This document shows, in pieces, positions 35,336-47,694 of a stretch of 64,000 nt of DNA. The notes under the pieces were generated by a model, which saw only the letters and a list, made by a program, of their open reading frames with translations, was not told the DNA's origin and ran no database searches. Position numbers and translations under genes: made by a program. Each line of letters opens with the position of its first letter. Position 1 is the first letter of the stretch. The stretch is from Serendipita indica DSM 11827 (Eukaryota; Basidiomycota; Agaricomycetes; Sebacinales; Serendipitaceae): the NCBI GenBank assembly GCA_910890315.1, contig CAJVGD010000010.1, forward strand, positions 372,001-436,000, read 5' to 3'.

Positions 35336-38300
35336 CGTGTGAGTGCTGGAAAGGAGCAGCTGATGGCTTGGGAGGACAGTTGCTGGTCGAAGGGAAGAGA
35401 GCAAGAGGTTGAAGTTCGGACAGAGGGAGAGAAACCGGGAGTTTATATCTGTGCTTGGAGACTTCAGGGGGTTCTCTGCTCGAGGTGTCTACCACTCGTA
35501 CCTTGGGAGCCCGAGCGAGAGAAGGAGAGCAGCTGGCTGGGCGGGCTTCGAAGCATTTAGTCGCCGAATACGAAACGGTTGTAGCGAGAATGTCGGAAGT
35601 GAAGGAGGCCTGGGTGCCGAATCAAACGGCCCTTGGAGGATGGGCCATAGCTCCTAATGGTTTCAAGCAACAGACTGTGTAGTTGCAACGAGTATTGCAC
35701 CCACGTTCCTTTTTCTCCAGATCGTGAGAAGATGTAACGTCCTGGCTACTCGATGGCCAAGCCTTCAGGGATGGACGAAAGAAGCGACGTTGACAGCCCA
35801 ACAATCAGACGCCTTTAAAGGTCCGATCAACACTGGTCGTCATCTTCTCCGCCGTACTTCATGATCTCAAATATGTCGGGATAAACCTTTAGGCTACTTG
35901 ACTCGGAGACTTTCGCCACGGATTCAATATGATTTGGTTACAAATGACACTTTCTTGAAGTGTAACTACGTCTGAATTTTGACAAGGGGCTTCTGTGTCA
36001 TCCACAGTGTGTGTGTGATGTCCCAGATGGACAGAGAGGAGTGCTCGTCGACGACTTCTGCAGTGTGTCGGCTAGCAGCGTCGGCAGGGACAGATTCCAT
36101 GGCCATTTTGCTGGGTTCATCTCACGATTCCCATCGTGTTTCGTGGCGTCGGCCTTGATAATGGCTCATAGTCATCAAATTGTGTCTATTCCCGCTCTAG
36201 TTTCAAACATAATTTGGGTCTTGCCATTTCATTTGTGAGGTCCAAGGTTGCCAACCCATCTGGACCCGCCCTCGTCGGCAGGTTCAGTCGCGACACCGTC
36301 GGCATGCTCGACAGCTAGCCAAATGCCATTGGACATGCCATTATTTACTCTCCACGCGCCAGGGACCATCGCATCCAACCGCCGTGTCTTGCACAGCGCA
36401 TCCTCTCCTTCATCGCAAGGCAGAGGGCAGTCTCACATTCAGCTCAGTCATCCTCTGAGACGGTTGGATTGCCGCCGTCTCAGCAATATGGTGCTCGATC
36501 AAGTTGCTTCATCTCGCAGGCTGCAACATATTTTTCGGCATCTTTCCATCCACCTTTGCCATTCAAGAGAACAATCAAGATCTCCAACTGGCAACGTTCT
36601 TCACGCTGGATAAACTGGATTCATCAGAGGCCAACGTTTGCTCAGCTCGTTTCGAGGGTGTGGGCGGCAAGTAAGCCAATGATGGGTACAGACGAAAGCT
36701 GAACCCACGACTTTGTGTCAAAGTAAAGCAGTGAATAGACGAAAGAAATGCTGACCTAAGATTTTGGCCAAAGGAAAGCAGAACGATGAAACCAAATGCC
36801 AGGCGAATTGTGTAACCGGGGGCTTATAAGGAGCTATCGCTCCGGGGCGTGCAAGTAGTCTCGCCGCTGTCCAGCGTTCTTCAACGGGTCGCTGGCGGTT
36901 GGTTGGGGAGAACGCACGTCTGATCTGAACACTGCGCAAGCGTGCGACGATCGAAAACTGGCCTCGACGGGGTCTCTGGTAAGGATCCGTTGGCGAGCAG
37001 TGTCCTACAACGCCAGAGGAATCGTCGACGGCTGGTGCGGAGGCTGTTTGCTGGATGTGGATATTGATGTACGAGGTCACACTTACTGGATGCGTTGGAT
37101 GGAGATAAACACGAAGAGCGTGTTTTGACGATGTTGCAACAACGACTAATGCCAATACGCATAGAGAGTCAGACTCTTCGGAACTCTGCGCTCTCGCCAT
37201 TTGACAATATGGTCGTCGATCTCGGCCACTCGACATCTTCTCTCTCAAGTCTTACGCAAGTCGGTCGCTCACGCCCATGCCTGTTTGGTGTTCTCCTGGG
37301 AGGACTAACCGCGTATCAGGGTCCCGGGGAATATGTTAGAACGATCATTCTATCCCCCGTTTCGTGGCTCTGGTGTTCGCGAGTGGCGCAGAGGATTCGC
37401 TTGTGCTATCATGTTAGTTGTAGAAGATGTCGAGACCGAGTTCGCCCTTCACGGAAGGGTTCCTCCGTAATTTTTCGATCCCGTCTTACCCAAGACGACT
37501 CTATTGTACATTTATATCTATTTTTGACTAATCTAGCTTCATTCAAATTGATTTGCATACTCTGAACCCTCAAGCACCTCTTGCCAGGCGCCAACGCCCA
37601 TCCATCTTGATCTCGCCCACGTCCGCGGCTAGTGGACGAGACAACTGTTAGGCCTTTCTATGGCTCTCGAATGGCTCTTAGATGCCTGGATACGTCTTGA
37701 TATGCCCCAAGAGGACGACTATCGCATCCAATGGCTCATTGCCGATAGCTCTGCAACAATGAATCGACAGGCGACACCAATTATAGCATACGGTTTTACG
37801 AGCTCTCTTTCTCGCAAGCTGTCTCGTCGAACTTCCAGAATCGTTGGTCGTCGCCTTGTCTAAGTGCGTACGCTCGGAACACGGTAATGCGAGACCTGTT
37901 CATACCAGACGAGTGGATGCCGTTCAGCGTGTGTTATGGAGCATACGCGTTGCAGAGCTGGAGGTAGTTGATGTACGAGGTCGTTGGTGGACTCCCAGCA
38001 ATCAGGCTATCCAATACACCCGGGGCGGGGTCGCTGGTTCGTACGAATAGGAAGTCGATCTTGGTCGTGCTTCTTCATTCGGGCTACGGCTCCCGGTTTC
38101 GGTCTAGTGTCTTCTTTGGCGGCTGTGGTTGATCGCTCGCGTCCGGCGCTATGGCGTACTCTTCTATCAGGAGGGTGTCGCACGTTAGGGTCAAGGGAGT
38201 TTTGTGTTGGTCAACGGGAGAATGGGAAGTGTGCGAAGAGGATTGTCTTTCTGGTGTTGCACTCAATCAAATCACCGTGCTACCTGTACGGGGGTCACCT

Positions 38301-39318
38301 TGGAGAGGATATCGCTCAACAAAGTGCCAAAAACTCTATAGCGCTGTCTGCGCTCTAAGTCGGCGATGATCTTTTTCATCTATGATTTGGAGCGTAGGGG
38401 CGGTTCACTAGGAGTCTCGGTCGTAGTGCGATTTCGTCTGGGATCCAGGTGGCCTGTTGCTTGAGTTGGTATCTCAAGGGGCCTTCCAATATCTTCGCTA
38501 TTTGCTATTCAGCCATGGCTAGGCACACCCAGTCAAGGCTCTGATGCTGCAATCGACGTAGAGGCTCAACAGCAAGCTCGGTACCGCCATAAGATGCATT
38601 CGGGACGGGACCCCTCTTCACAGAGGGCTCTTTTTCAACCCTCAATTTTTCATATTGTTCCACGTGGAACAACGGGCTTCGGGCCCAACGCTGTATGCGC
38701 TTGTGGCCGCTCCCTGGAGGCGATACTCCGAGGTACGCCGTTATCAATGCACACAATCATGCTTACGTCTTTTTTCTCAGAGATCAGGGTGATACTCCCC
38801 CTTCTCGTGATCGAACCGCTGTTCCGAGGTGCTGAAATACGGTCGGTCCCTCCGGGCATGGTTGGATCTACAGGTCGGCTATCAGCGACTGATTTCAGTG
38901 AAACTGATACCACGTTTGGTAACGCGTGTGCTGTGACGGGCTCGAGCGGCCGTTCCAGATCAATAGTCGGTACCGCCTAGACAGACAAAAATCTATATAC
39001 CCATGTAAAATTTGTCATCTCATTTTCCTCGGTACAAACCGGCTATGAGAGCACCCTTCGGAGCTCGTCCGCTGCGTGGGGGCTGCGCCGAAGACTGAGA
39101 GACTAAAGCCAAAGTGTCGTGTTGAATGACTGAAAGTCTGTCTGAATTTTGTAGAATTTGCTCCGGAGTTCTGGTGCGCAGCCCTGCAGCAGAATCACGG
39201 GCAGGCGACAATCACGTTCAGTTGACGGTGGCCTATATCTTTGGAGCTCGCCACGCCTGCACTCTGCACCGATAAGCACTTTACAGCACAACTTACAGCC
39301 AAAGCGTGATTCAAAGCA
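35336..39318. other. About 4 kb without a recognisable gene
   Basis: The longest gene-poor stretch of the window. Open frames of 60-176 codons exist (for example minus 36718-37248, plus 37095-37565, plus 38594-38980) but they overlap each other, lack splice-consistent partners and show no motif. The first 400 bp are the tyrosinase promoter and the last few hundred the perilipin promoter. An 18-bp perfect palindrome lies at 38655. The rest could be old, unrecognisable repeat sequence or a non-coding locus. Confidence 0.5.
38655..38672. repeat. 18-bp perfect palindrome centred on CACGTG
   Basis: TTGTTCCACGTGGAACAA is its own reverse complement and contains the E-box core CACGTG, the target of bHLH factors. 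It lies 650 bp upstream of the perilipin-like gene. Confidence 0.8.
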
Positions 39319-40708
39319 ATGGCTACAGAAACACAGTCCGCACCACCGTCTTTGACGTTCCCCTTGCGTGTTCTCCAGATCCCGCTGGTACACTCCAGCC
39401 TCGATACGATCCATAACACGCTCTCCAGCTCGCCATACACAAAGTCCGCCTACCAGACATCCACCGCGTTCGCCCACACTGCACTGGATACCGCTGCCCG
39501 TGTCACTGCGCCCGTCTACCCAAAAGTACTCCCCATCGTCACGGCTGCAGATGGTTATGCGAACAAAGGTCTTGACACGCTTCAATCGCGCTTCCCCTAT
39601 CCGTTCGAGTCGTCCCCCGAGACGATGTACAATGACCTCAAGAAGGCCCCAGAGGATGCACGCAACGTCGCCTACAAGACAATTGATGAGCGTATCAAAA
39701 CGCCAGCCTATGGGCTCGCAAAGGATGTTGATGCCGTACGTCTACTCTCACCCGCGCACGTTTCATCCTCTTATCTGACGGATTCTCTTAGCGTCTCGCA
39801 CCCCTTGTTGACCTTCTCGAGTCTCTTTTGATGCGAATTCACGTTGCTCCAGAGCCCGCGCCGCTCTCGTCGCCTGGTGCTTCAACCTCGACGGCCATCT
39901 CCGATAAGGCCCAGGTCACTCGTGCAAAGGAGCTCGTGTTTGGGGCCAAAGATCACATCATTGACCTCACTACCGAGCAGGCAAAGACGCTAAGGAATCA
40001 GAACATTTACATGTACGTGCATACTTCTGGCGTAATGGCCACCCCATCCCCAAATCTTATTCGACGCGATCACTTCGGCCGCGTTGGATGCCCCATTCTC
40101 ATGTACGCCATCTCTCACACTGACGTCTTTTCATAGTCAACGGGCTGCCGAGCAAGCTGAATCTATCAATGCCACCCTCACCGCTCAGTACCAAAACGCG
40201 CAAGCCGGGATCTCCGCCTACAAGGGAAAGGGAGTCGAGTTGACAAGAGAAGCACAAGCTCGCGTCCATGCACTAAGCCACAACCTCATCACCGAACTCG
40301 AAAAGGTCCAGGTACGTCTTCTCCATTGGGCGTAGTCGAACACTCTATCTAACGCTGTTGTAGAGTACAACCGCCTCGCTTCCCGCCCACATCCAAGCCA
40401 CCTTCAAGCCCTTGACCGATGAAATTAGCTCGACGCTCGCCGAGATTAAAGGCGTTCTGACATCACAAGAGGAAGGAGTCACCTTGAGCGAAAAGACATC
40501 TCGTGTTGGTGCTGTCATCAAGGAGAGGTACGTGTCTTTCATGGATAGGAGTGTAAACATGGCTTACCTTGACCTTAGGATCGGCCCCATCGTTGAGCAA
40601 GGCAAAGCGCTCTACGCCACGGCCATCGATAAATTTTCAGTCAAGAAGGATCAGGCTGTGGCGACGACGGCGGATACGGCAGAGCATCTTACGAATGGGA
40701 CTACCTAG
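39319..40708 (+). CDS. Perilipin-like lipid-droplet protein
   Basis: Exons 39319-39735, 39792 onward, then from 40138, 40365 and 40580 to the stop at 40708; junctions keep the frame. The N-terminal segment (TFPLRVLQIPLVHSSLDTIH, then a Thr/Ala-rich stretch and YPKVLPIVTAADGYANKGLD) is a PAT-type region of fungal perilipins; LDTLQSRFPYPFESSPETMY follows. The remainder is a series of amphipathic helices rich in Ala, Glu, Gln and Lys. Family knowledge: fungal relatives (Cap20/Mpl1 type) coat lipid droplets and control triglyceride turnover. No enzymatic motif is expected or seen. The protein is about 340 residues, normal for the family. Confidence 0.75.
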
Positions 40709-41149
40709 GCATGCCTCGCAGACTTGCTTTTCAGGCTCGCCGACTCGTTGCATGATATCAGTGCCTCTATAATGCACGCATGGCCCGCTCTATGACATTT
40801 TTTCCCGTTCCCGATAGACTTTGATATGATGTTCATTTGACTACTTTTTCAAACTTCAGTGCATACGATAAGGTGGAAAAGTCGCAGAAAAGCCATTAGG
40901 AGTATCTTTTTTTCGATAGACTAGTATGGTGTACATTTTGGAGTGGAAGCCAGGGCTGCCGCCTCGTTGGTGGTTCAAGCATAGTCTCTCACTTTTCGAA
41001 GCCCAATAAGAGAACGCTGGGAATTTTCTTACGTCCTTTCAGTGAACTTCATAGAGGGAATCAAGAGGATTCACAATGACCGATTATGCAAGGGAACATG
41101 ATACACTCAACGGTCTATAGGCAAATGAGAGCAGATTTAAAACACAACG
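40709..41149. other. Spacer between convergent genes, no gene seen
   Basis: Holds the 3' sides of the perilipin-like and phosphotransferase-like genes. Nothing recognisable. Confidence 0.5.
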
Positions 41150-43101
41150 CTACCAGCCTGCATCCTGGTCACGCTCTACAATAAAGTCCAAATCACGTGC
41201 GATGTCCACACGTGGAGTCTCCCAGAATGCCGTCCATATCGAATCGGGAGACAGCGTCGAGGGCGGAAGAGAAGAGTTCATCCCTTGAACAAAGCAGAGC
41301 GACGATGGATTTTGAGGTGGTTCGACTTTTGGGGAAGGGATGTCGAAAGAGAGTTCCGAGCATGGTGATGGAGCTGTGAGCTGAACGATTGGCGCACCCA
41401 TGTGCGGCAAGGGAGGTGGCTCAAACGACAAGGCAAACTCCTCAAAGTCAATGTCGTTCTCGACAACACTCTCTTCGTCACTCTCCTCGTCGTCTCCATC
41501 GTCACTCTCTTCACTCCGCTCGTACTGCCAACTGGGAGGAACGAATGGAGCATCTTTCTTTTGGTTGCTAGCTACCCATGGCGGAAGCTGTACGGCCATC
41601 TCGATCGGGGTTAAGGGACCAGTGGAGGATTCTGCAGTCGACGGTGAGGGGCATCGTCCGATTGCTGGCCGTTGAATCTCCCCATCCGAGTACGATAGGT
41701 CGATTGCGTTTCGACCGTCGTTGCGCGGATAATCGTCCGAGCGATGTCGAACAGTGACCACGCCTCGAGCCCAGGCACACGCCCGTTCTAGTTCGTGCCA
41801 CTCGCTCAAGCACGCTTTCCACATCGTTCGCTTGTCCGAGGCATCGTGCTGAGTTTGACTCTGGTCGTCCCAGGAGACTGCGCTGACCCATGTCGTCCGC
41901 AGCTGCTCTAGCTCGTCGGTGGATCCATAGGGCGACTCGTCCTCTTCCGTCTTCCATCCACCCTCAGACCATGTGGGCAGAGACTCGTTGGTAATCCAAG
42001 TGGGTGGCGCGAGTGCAAGCCACTCGGGAACAAAGCCGGAGAACTCCCAATCCACGATACCAGTCACTGCTCCCGTCTCCTCGTCGACGAGAATATTTTC
42101 TGGAGACAGATGAAGATGCGCCAGGACAAATCGATCATCCTCCTTGTCCTCGGCATCCAGGATCGTCTGCGCGAGGTCACCCAACGCTCGCAGTTGCTTG
42201 CGGTAGACGGCGCTTGTCGTGCTGGCAAACGATACATCGGTCGGGATCTCGTCCTCCATCCCACACTGTCTAAGTCGTACCATGTTCATGTTGAAGCACC
42301 GCGCTGCCGGCCTCTGGTGTTGGCGGAGGAAAGCCACCTCCGACTCGACAGCCCAGCGCATAAACGAACTGGCCGAGTCGTGCCCACCAGAACCCATTCG
42401 AGGCGACTGATATGGTCGCATATTGTTGGCTCCGGTTCGGCGAGGGAGCGAGAGCTGGACGCGCGAGACGCCTGACTTGCTGCCAGAGGCAGCGGCGTTG
42501 GCGAGCATTGAGCCAATCTCGTCTGCAACCATGAAACGTGAGAGTTTCCGAGTGAGGGTTCCCAAGTCTTCGATGGTGCGCTGCTTCTGCTTCATGCCGA
42601 AATCCGACCAGCATTCTGCCACTGGACATCCAGCGACTCGGGTCATCGCGACCCATCCCAATCCAAATTCCGTGCTCTCTGACGCATCGTATGCCAGTAT
42701 CTGTGGAACTCGGCGTCGCACCTGCTTGGGGGCAGATTCTAGACCGCCAGGGCGTCAGTGTCCACATCGACGGTTATCAGTACACATCACTCACCATGAA
42801 TAAGGGTGAGCGTCCCCACATATACACGGATCTTCTTTCTTTCTTCATCGATAGCGACGTCATTGTACACTGGTCGACTTGAGATTCTTACGATGACGGC
42901 TGATCTGCGTGCGCCTGAGATGGTGTCGCTGGCTGCCGTGGTCGATGGTGATGATGCAGATGAATGCTCTATCAGCTGGTATACGGATGCATATGCACCT
43001 CGGTCGACGATACGTGCAGAGACGAATCGACGATCCAATATTTTGCTCATCCGGCGTGCAAGCAGGACCGTGTCCACGCTCGAGTAGGATTTATGCTCCA
43101 T
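41150..43101 (-). CDS. Aminoglycoside-phosphotransferase (APH)-like protein, catalytic Asp replaced
   Basis: Exon 1 starts at 43101 (MEHKSYSSVDTVLLARRMSK) and contains a kinase-like N-lobe (FVSARIVDRGAYASVYQLIE, RSAVIVRISSRPVYN). A single intron (GTGAGT to TCTAG near 42787-42738) leads to the large exon ending at 41150. The C-lobe has the APH signature in the form FVLAHLHLSPENILVDEETG followed by GIVDWEFSGFVPEW. In ordinary APH enzymes the loop is HxDxxxxN; here it reads HLHLSPEN, so the catalytic Asp is His. The metal-binding DWE is kept. The final 180 residues are acidic and low-complexity (EESDDGDDEESDEESV). Fungal APH-like proteins are numerous and mostly uncharacterised, and this one may be a pseudoenzyme. 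Confidence 0.72.
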
Positions 43102-43350
43102 GATTTGATAGATGGTATCTACAGACTAGATCTAGATCTAGCTGCTTGTCTGGCGAGCGTAGGAGGGCTGTTGTCGACGAGTTTTTCGGTGAGAAATTGA
43201 CTGCGAGGGCTGGGACGATTGGAAGAGCGAGCTGGAGGCTGATAATCTCGAATTGAATGTTCTGAGAGTTGTTGATGGCGATAGTTTGCATAACAGTGGT
43301 GTTCCAGCGGTCGTGGGCAGGTTCAAGTTTGTCCCATAACAGCGTCTGAC

Positions 43351-43936
43351 TCAACAGCGCGCATATTTTCCGCGAAGGGCTGTGAGCCAGACGGGCCATA
43401 GGCGATGAGAATTCACATGAACATAGGAATATCCAATTATATTCGAGTTGTTACCAAGGAACACCGACGCTTGCTCAACTTCCAACTCCTGTTGGTATTG
43501 GGGAAATATCCGTTTGAAGACAGTTGCACCGTTCGACATATTCGACTCGCATGTACTGCACGTAAGTGAACTCCGGAAGCTACGCCTAAATAGGCACCCA
43601 GTCAAGGACACCCACAGGGTACCCGCTTTCGGGATCTACAAGGATGCATTGTGGTGTGATAACCTCATCCGTGAGACAGAAAGGATAGTTAGGACGAAGC
43701 CTCGTCGCTTTTAGCACTCGCAGACGACACGGTTTATGAGATCGACGAGCTATCTCCCAGGAAATAAACCACCGTAGCCAAACACAAGATATGGTTCTGT
43801 GTAAGTAAATATCTTCGGTGACGTATTGGAACGGATGGGCGCGTGGAGGAGAAAAGATCAAGACGAAATCGACTAGGTCTTCACTGAGAGTACCGCATAT
43901 AAGCGCAGACCCACAGGGAGAAACCTCTTTGTTCAA
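43351..43936 (-). pseudogene. Fragment of a phosphotransferase-like gene
   Basis: Two overlapping short frames. The upstream one contains FCLTDEVITPQCILVDPESG and YPVGVLDW, which resembles the catalytic and metal-binding strands of APH-like proteins, but the expected HxD is absent. The downstream frame continues as GATVFKRIFPQYQQELEVEQ. No start, no N-lobe and no clean exon chain could be found, so I read this as a decayed relative, next to the larger APH-like gene on the same strand. It could also be an unrelated small gene. Confidence 0.35.
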
Positions 43937-44136
43937 GTTGCGTCTGGCGTGCTGTTATGGATGGGCGAAAGTGCTGATTCGACCAATCCAGATTGTCAGA
44001 TATTTCGAAGAGCTCCGTCAGCCAATAAAAGAGCTCTTGGCTCAAGGACCAGTGGATACATTGAATAAACATACACCCAAGTGAAACGCATACTTTGACC
44101 CAATACGTCGAAGCAAGATTGAAACTCGACCACACA

Positions 44137-47050
44137 TCAAGAATAAGATAACCCTTCAATTCCTCCTTTAACCTCTTCCGGCGTTGAAGATTCATGATTC
44201 TTTGCGATGGCGTCTAGACACACCACGATATCCTCTATGCTAGGCCGCACCCAGGGATCGTAGTCCCAACAGGCATTGAGGAGATTCCAGAAAGGGGATT
44301 CGACACCAGCGGATACATTTGCCCCATCGCCTTGTGTCGCTGGTTTCTGTCCACAAAAAAGAGCCTCTTTTAAGTCGACGCGCTTAATAACGTTTCGGTA
44401 TGGCTCCACCTCCTCTACAAACTAGTTTAGGTTGTAGTCAGTGCGTGAGCAACTATATGTTAAGAGCCTACCTCCAGTGCCACGCACCCAAAAGCCCAAA
44501 TATCACTTTCCTTCGTCGCCTTTGCGCTCTCGTTGTCAAACACCTCTGGAGCCATATATATCTCTGTACCCATGTACGCAGAAGGTGTTGTCATCCCACG
44601 AGGCCCCCATCCGTCCTCTAAGCCTACAAGACCAAAATCAGCGAGAAGTGCATTGCACTGGTCGTCGATAAGAATGTTTTTCTAGTAGTTATCAGCCACT
44701 TCGGCGCCATCGACGACAGACGTACGGGCTTAAGATCGCCATGGATGATTTTGAGTCCGTGTAAATATTGCAATCCCGACGCCACTTGCCGCGTCTATAT
44801 GGGTAAGTATAAGCCTATCAGGACATAAAGCTTACTAGTCTTAAACGTTCTGCTAATGATACCGACTCCTGGGTTGTCAAGTAGGCTTCCGCGTGCCCGT
44901 GTTCACACCACTAACAAGAGCATTAGAAACACGACACGATCAAAACAGGCACTTGCCGGTGACACCATAGAACAAAAGTCGCCATGATTTGTTGTGAATC
45001 CAAGAAAGGGCAGAATATGAGGATGAGATAATGCTGCCCACACTTTAATCTCGCGATCAGTGCGCTGTTTAATATGAGCTTGAGCGTTCACGTAATAACG
45101 GTTTTGGGCTCACGCGTGTCAAAAGTTCCTCATGGCGATTTGGTTTTTTTTGGTTCTTACTCCTGCGAAACTTTAGGACCTTGATAGCAACCTGGAGCAG
45201 TTTCAGATGGCGTATAAAGACGGGAAATAACTAACCTTTTCTCCAAGATATTCAACAGGGTATACATTCGCATAGCTGCCGCTTCGTAGCAGTTTTGTTG
45301 TGGAATCCAAGCTCACTTCACCCGTAAGATCTAGAGGCGGTCGAAGTCGCATCAGTTGCTCCAATGGACCCTCTTGGATAGAGATCGAGATAGGCTCGAG
45401 TTGCTGCTCTTGAATCCGTGATTCGGTGTCTTTAGAACCTATGCGCTGGAAGAAGGGACCCCGGAGGTCTTCCATAGGCCCATCCCACTCCAATGAGATC
45501 AAGTGATCGTATATATTCTCGGGTGAATTCATGTTGGTATCTTCGGTGAGCATTCGGCACACAGTGGCCGCTCGAATGAAGCCCCCGTTTGCCTTCTCGA
45601 TTAGTCGTTGCCTTTTTTCCTTGGGTAGGACACCGTCTAACCTCTGATGCACATATAATGCAATATCGTCGAAGTTATCCTGGTATTTGATATCGTGGAG
45701 GCGGTTTTCCATCTTTGCCGCAATCGATAGCGACTGCAAAACTGCTTCAGTGACAGGGTCGGGTCGACCTGTAATGAAAATCCTGAGGTTTCGATTCTCT
45801 CGGGTAGCTGTAGCAAGCATCTCGAGAAGTACCTTCCGCTGCGATCCGGACTTGCATTCGTCGATAGCGTCAATGACTAGGACCACGCGCTTTTGCTGAT
45901 ATTGGAGTGGACCGATGACGAAGGCGCGAAACTGTTCATCAAATGAACTTCGCATGATAGCCGGATTGCCCTTGATAGCTTTGGCAATGTGAGGTGCGAG
46001 TTCAGGTATGTGATAGGCGAGTTCCCTGGCCATAGTTGAGCAAAACCTTTCCGTATTCGACGCTTCGCTGTCGCCCATCGAAAAGAAGAACTGCCCCCCG
46101 AGCATTTTCCTCGTTCTCCAAGATTCTGATGCGGACATTGCAACAGAGGATTTGCCAGAACCTGCTACATCGCATAGCCAAAATATTGGTTTCCCCGGCT
46201 CATCATCATCAGCCCATTGGGAGATAGTCTCAAGAACGATCTGACGCGTTCCTTGTATACAAGCAGTGTGTATCGAGGATGGGACAAATGTGACCGATGG
46301 GAGCTGAAGCAAGAGAGACTTTTCTAGTTAGGAGATGAGCAACGTCGTCATCACTCGAACTTCATTTTACCGTCAGCCTCTGTACTTCGTGCAACGACTT
46401 GGAGACGGTATGCCGCGAGTAGGTCCTATTCTGTGGATAAGATTATGGGTATATAATAAAAAGTTCCGTACAGTGAACACCCTGTGTCTCTCCTCGATCT
46501 CAAGATCCAGTTGACGAACTAGTTTCGCATCCTTCTTAGATATTCTTGATGCTTGAAAGACGTTCATTCTGCTACTGCTGGGCTTCTCCATCATCTTGGC
46601 GAGTGTATCGCGCATGTGTTTGAGATATCTGTATCGGTCAATTTACTGGGAGAAATTTGGATTGATCACATACCCTGCATGCTCGAATAGTGGTTGGATG
46701 AATGATTCATCTCTCCGCCTTTCCTCTGGGGAGTACTTTTCAAAAAGGTCGACTTCCTTCTTGGTAGCAGCCATATAGTCATCCAAACGCTGCCTTAGGT
46801 CGCCCCAAGCTTTTGTATTGTTGTCATCAGCCTGTCATATTTATCAGACAAAGGTATATCTATCTCGCCAACTCACTTGGCGGGCATCGAGGATCAGTTT
46901 CGTAGCTCGGACAGCTCCCTTTAAAGGAACTAGTATATCTGACACCTCGAACACATTTTGAAATAGATCAAGAGTCATGATGACTGTGTCCAACTGTTGA
47001 CCGTTGCTTGATGACCTTCTCCCGGAAGGCGATAATCCTCGTGGATTCAT
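44137..47050 (-). CDS. NLR-like protein: helical N-terminus, NACHT NTPase, C-terminal protein kinase
   Basis: About 11 exons and roughly 800 residues. Residues 1 to about 185 are helical (LDLFQNVFEVSDILVPLKGA, DDNNTKAWGDLRQRLDDYMA) and resemble four-helix-bundle N-termini (MLKL/HeLo-like) of fungal NLR-like proteins; that likeness is inference. The exon at about 46303-45234 holds the NACHT domain: IFWLCDVAGSGKSSVAMS (P-loop), KRVVLVIDAIDECKSG (Walker B), NLRIFITGRPDP, FIRAATVCRML. The same exon continues into the kinase glycine loop (STTKLLRSGSYANVYPVEYL). Later exons add VAIKVLKF (Lys), DREIKVWAALSHPHILPFLG, LKIIHGDLKPKNILIDD, ALLADFGLVG, EIYMAPEVF and ACWDYDPWVRPSIEDI, all residues of an active TKL-type kinase. 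No WD40, ankyrin or TPR repeats are seen. One intron uses a GC donor (GCAAGT at 44956). Confidence 0.85.
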
Positions 47051-47694
47051 AATTGTATCAGTAGATATATCCGAATCTCACAGCGAAAGTATGAAGATGG
47101 ATGGCTCCAAGATGCGCTCGGCGTCTGAGGTCTAGACCTCTGCATTCACGCACGCCAGCTACATGAGGCGGGTACTACCCCGCAAACTGCTTCTCATACT
47201 ATGCTTCTTAGCGTGCTTCTTATTCACGCATTTTACAAACGACAAGGTGGTGGAACATTAGAATTGAAAGACTCGAAGTAAGCCATTTCAACGCATGTCT
47301 GACGCCTTCACTGGCAAATCAGAGTGCTTTCGTAATGAAATGGAACTACGGCGCGTGATTATGACTGCCAAGGTGTCACCCAATCTCGTCACATTGACGC
47401 GCGCATAATTGGTGCCCGTTCAACGGCTCTACCGGGCCTCATTTCGATCCTCCGGAGAAATGCCCATATTCTCGCGTGGTGAAGAGTGTTGTGTCCGAAA
47501 TATTTAGCCCAGATGGTTGAGGCTATTTAGCCATTCGACCTCCATACGATCAGGTTATCGGAGGCTCGAGGTCATGAGGAGAACCTGCCCCGCGCTTTAC
47601 AATCTCTGACTAAGGATTCACACTCTATGAGCGGCGGTGAAAACCAATAAAGGGCCCGGGAGACGAATCCATTGTAAGCGCGAATCGCCCACCC
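47051..47694. promoter_or_regulatory. Upstream region of DJ-1 copy B with the two shared boxes
   Basis: On the plus strand, TTCAACGGCTCT (47419-47430), CTCCGGAG (47450-47457) and CCATATTCTCGCGTG (47464-47478) form box 2, and TGAGGCTATTTAGCCATTCG near 47518-47537 forms box 1. The order and orientation relative to the gene match copies A and C. Nothing else is recognised in this divergent region. Confidence 0.5.

Noticed and set aside
37066-37982. TTGATGTACGAGGTC repeated near 37067 and 37968
   Set aside because: A 15-mer match without flanking similarity; not enough for a repeat.
42270-42767. Open frame of 165 codons inside the APH-like gene
   Set aside because: Arg/Pro-rich shadow of the real frame on the same strand; no motifs.
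43127-43141. AGATCTAGATCTAG short repeat as a regulatory element
   Set aside because: Simple short tandem of a palindromic hexamer next to a decayed gene; no support for function.
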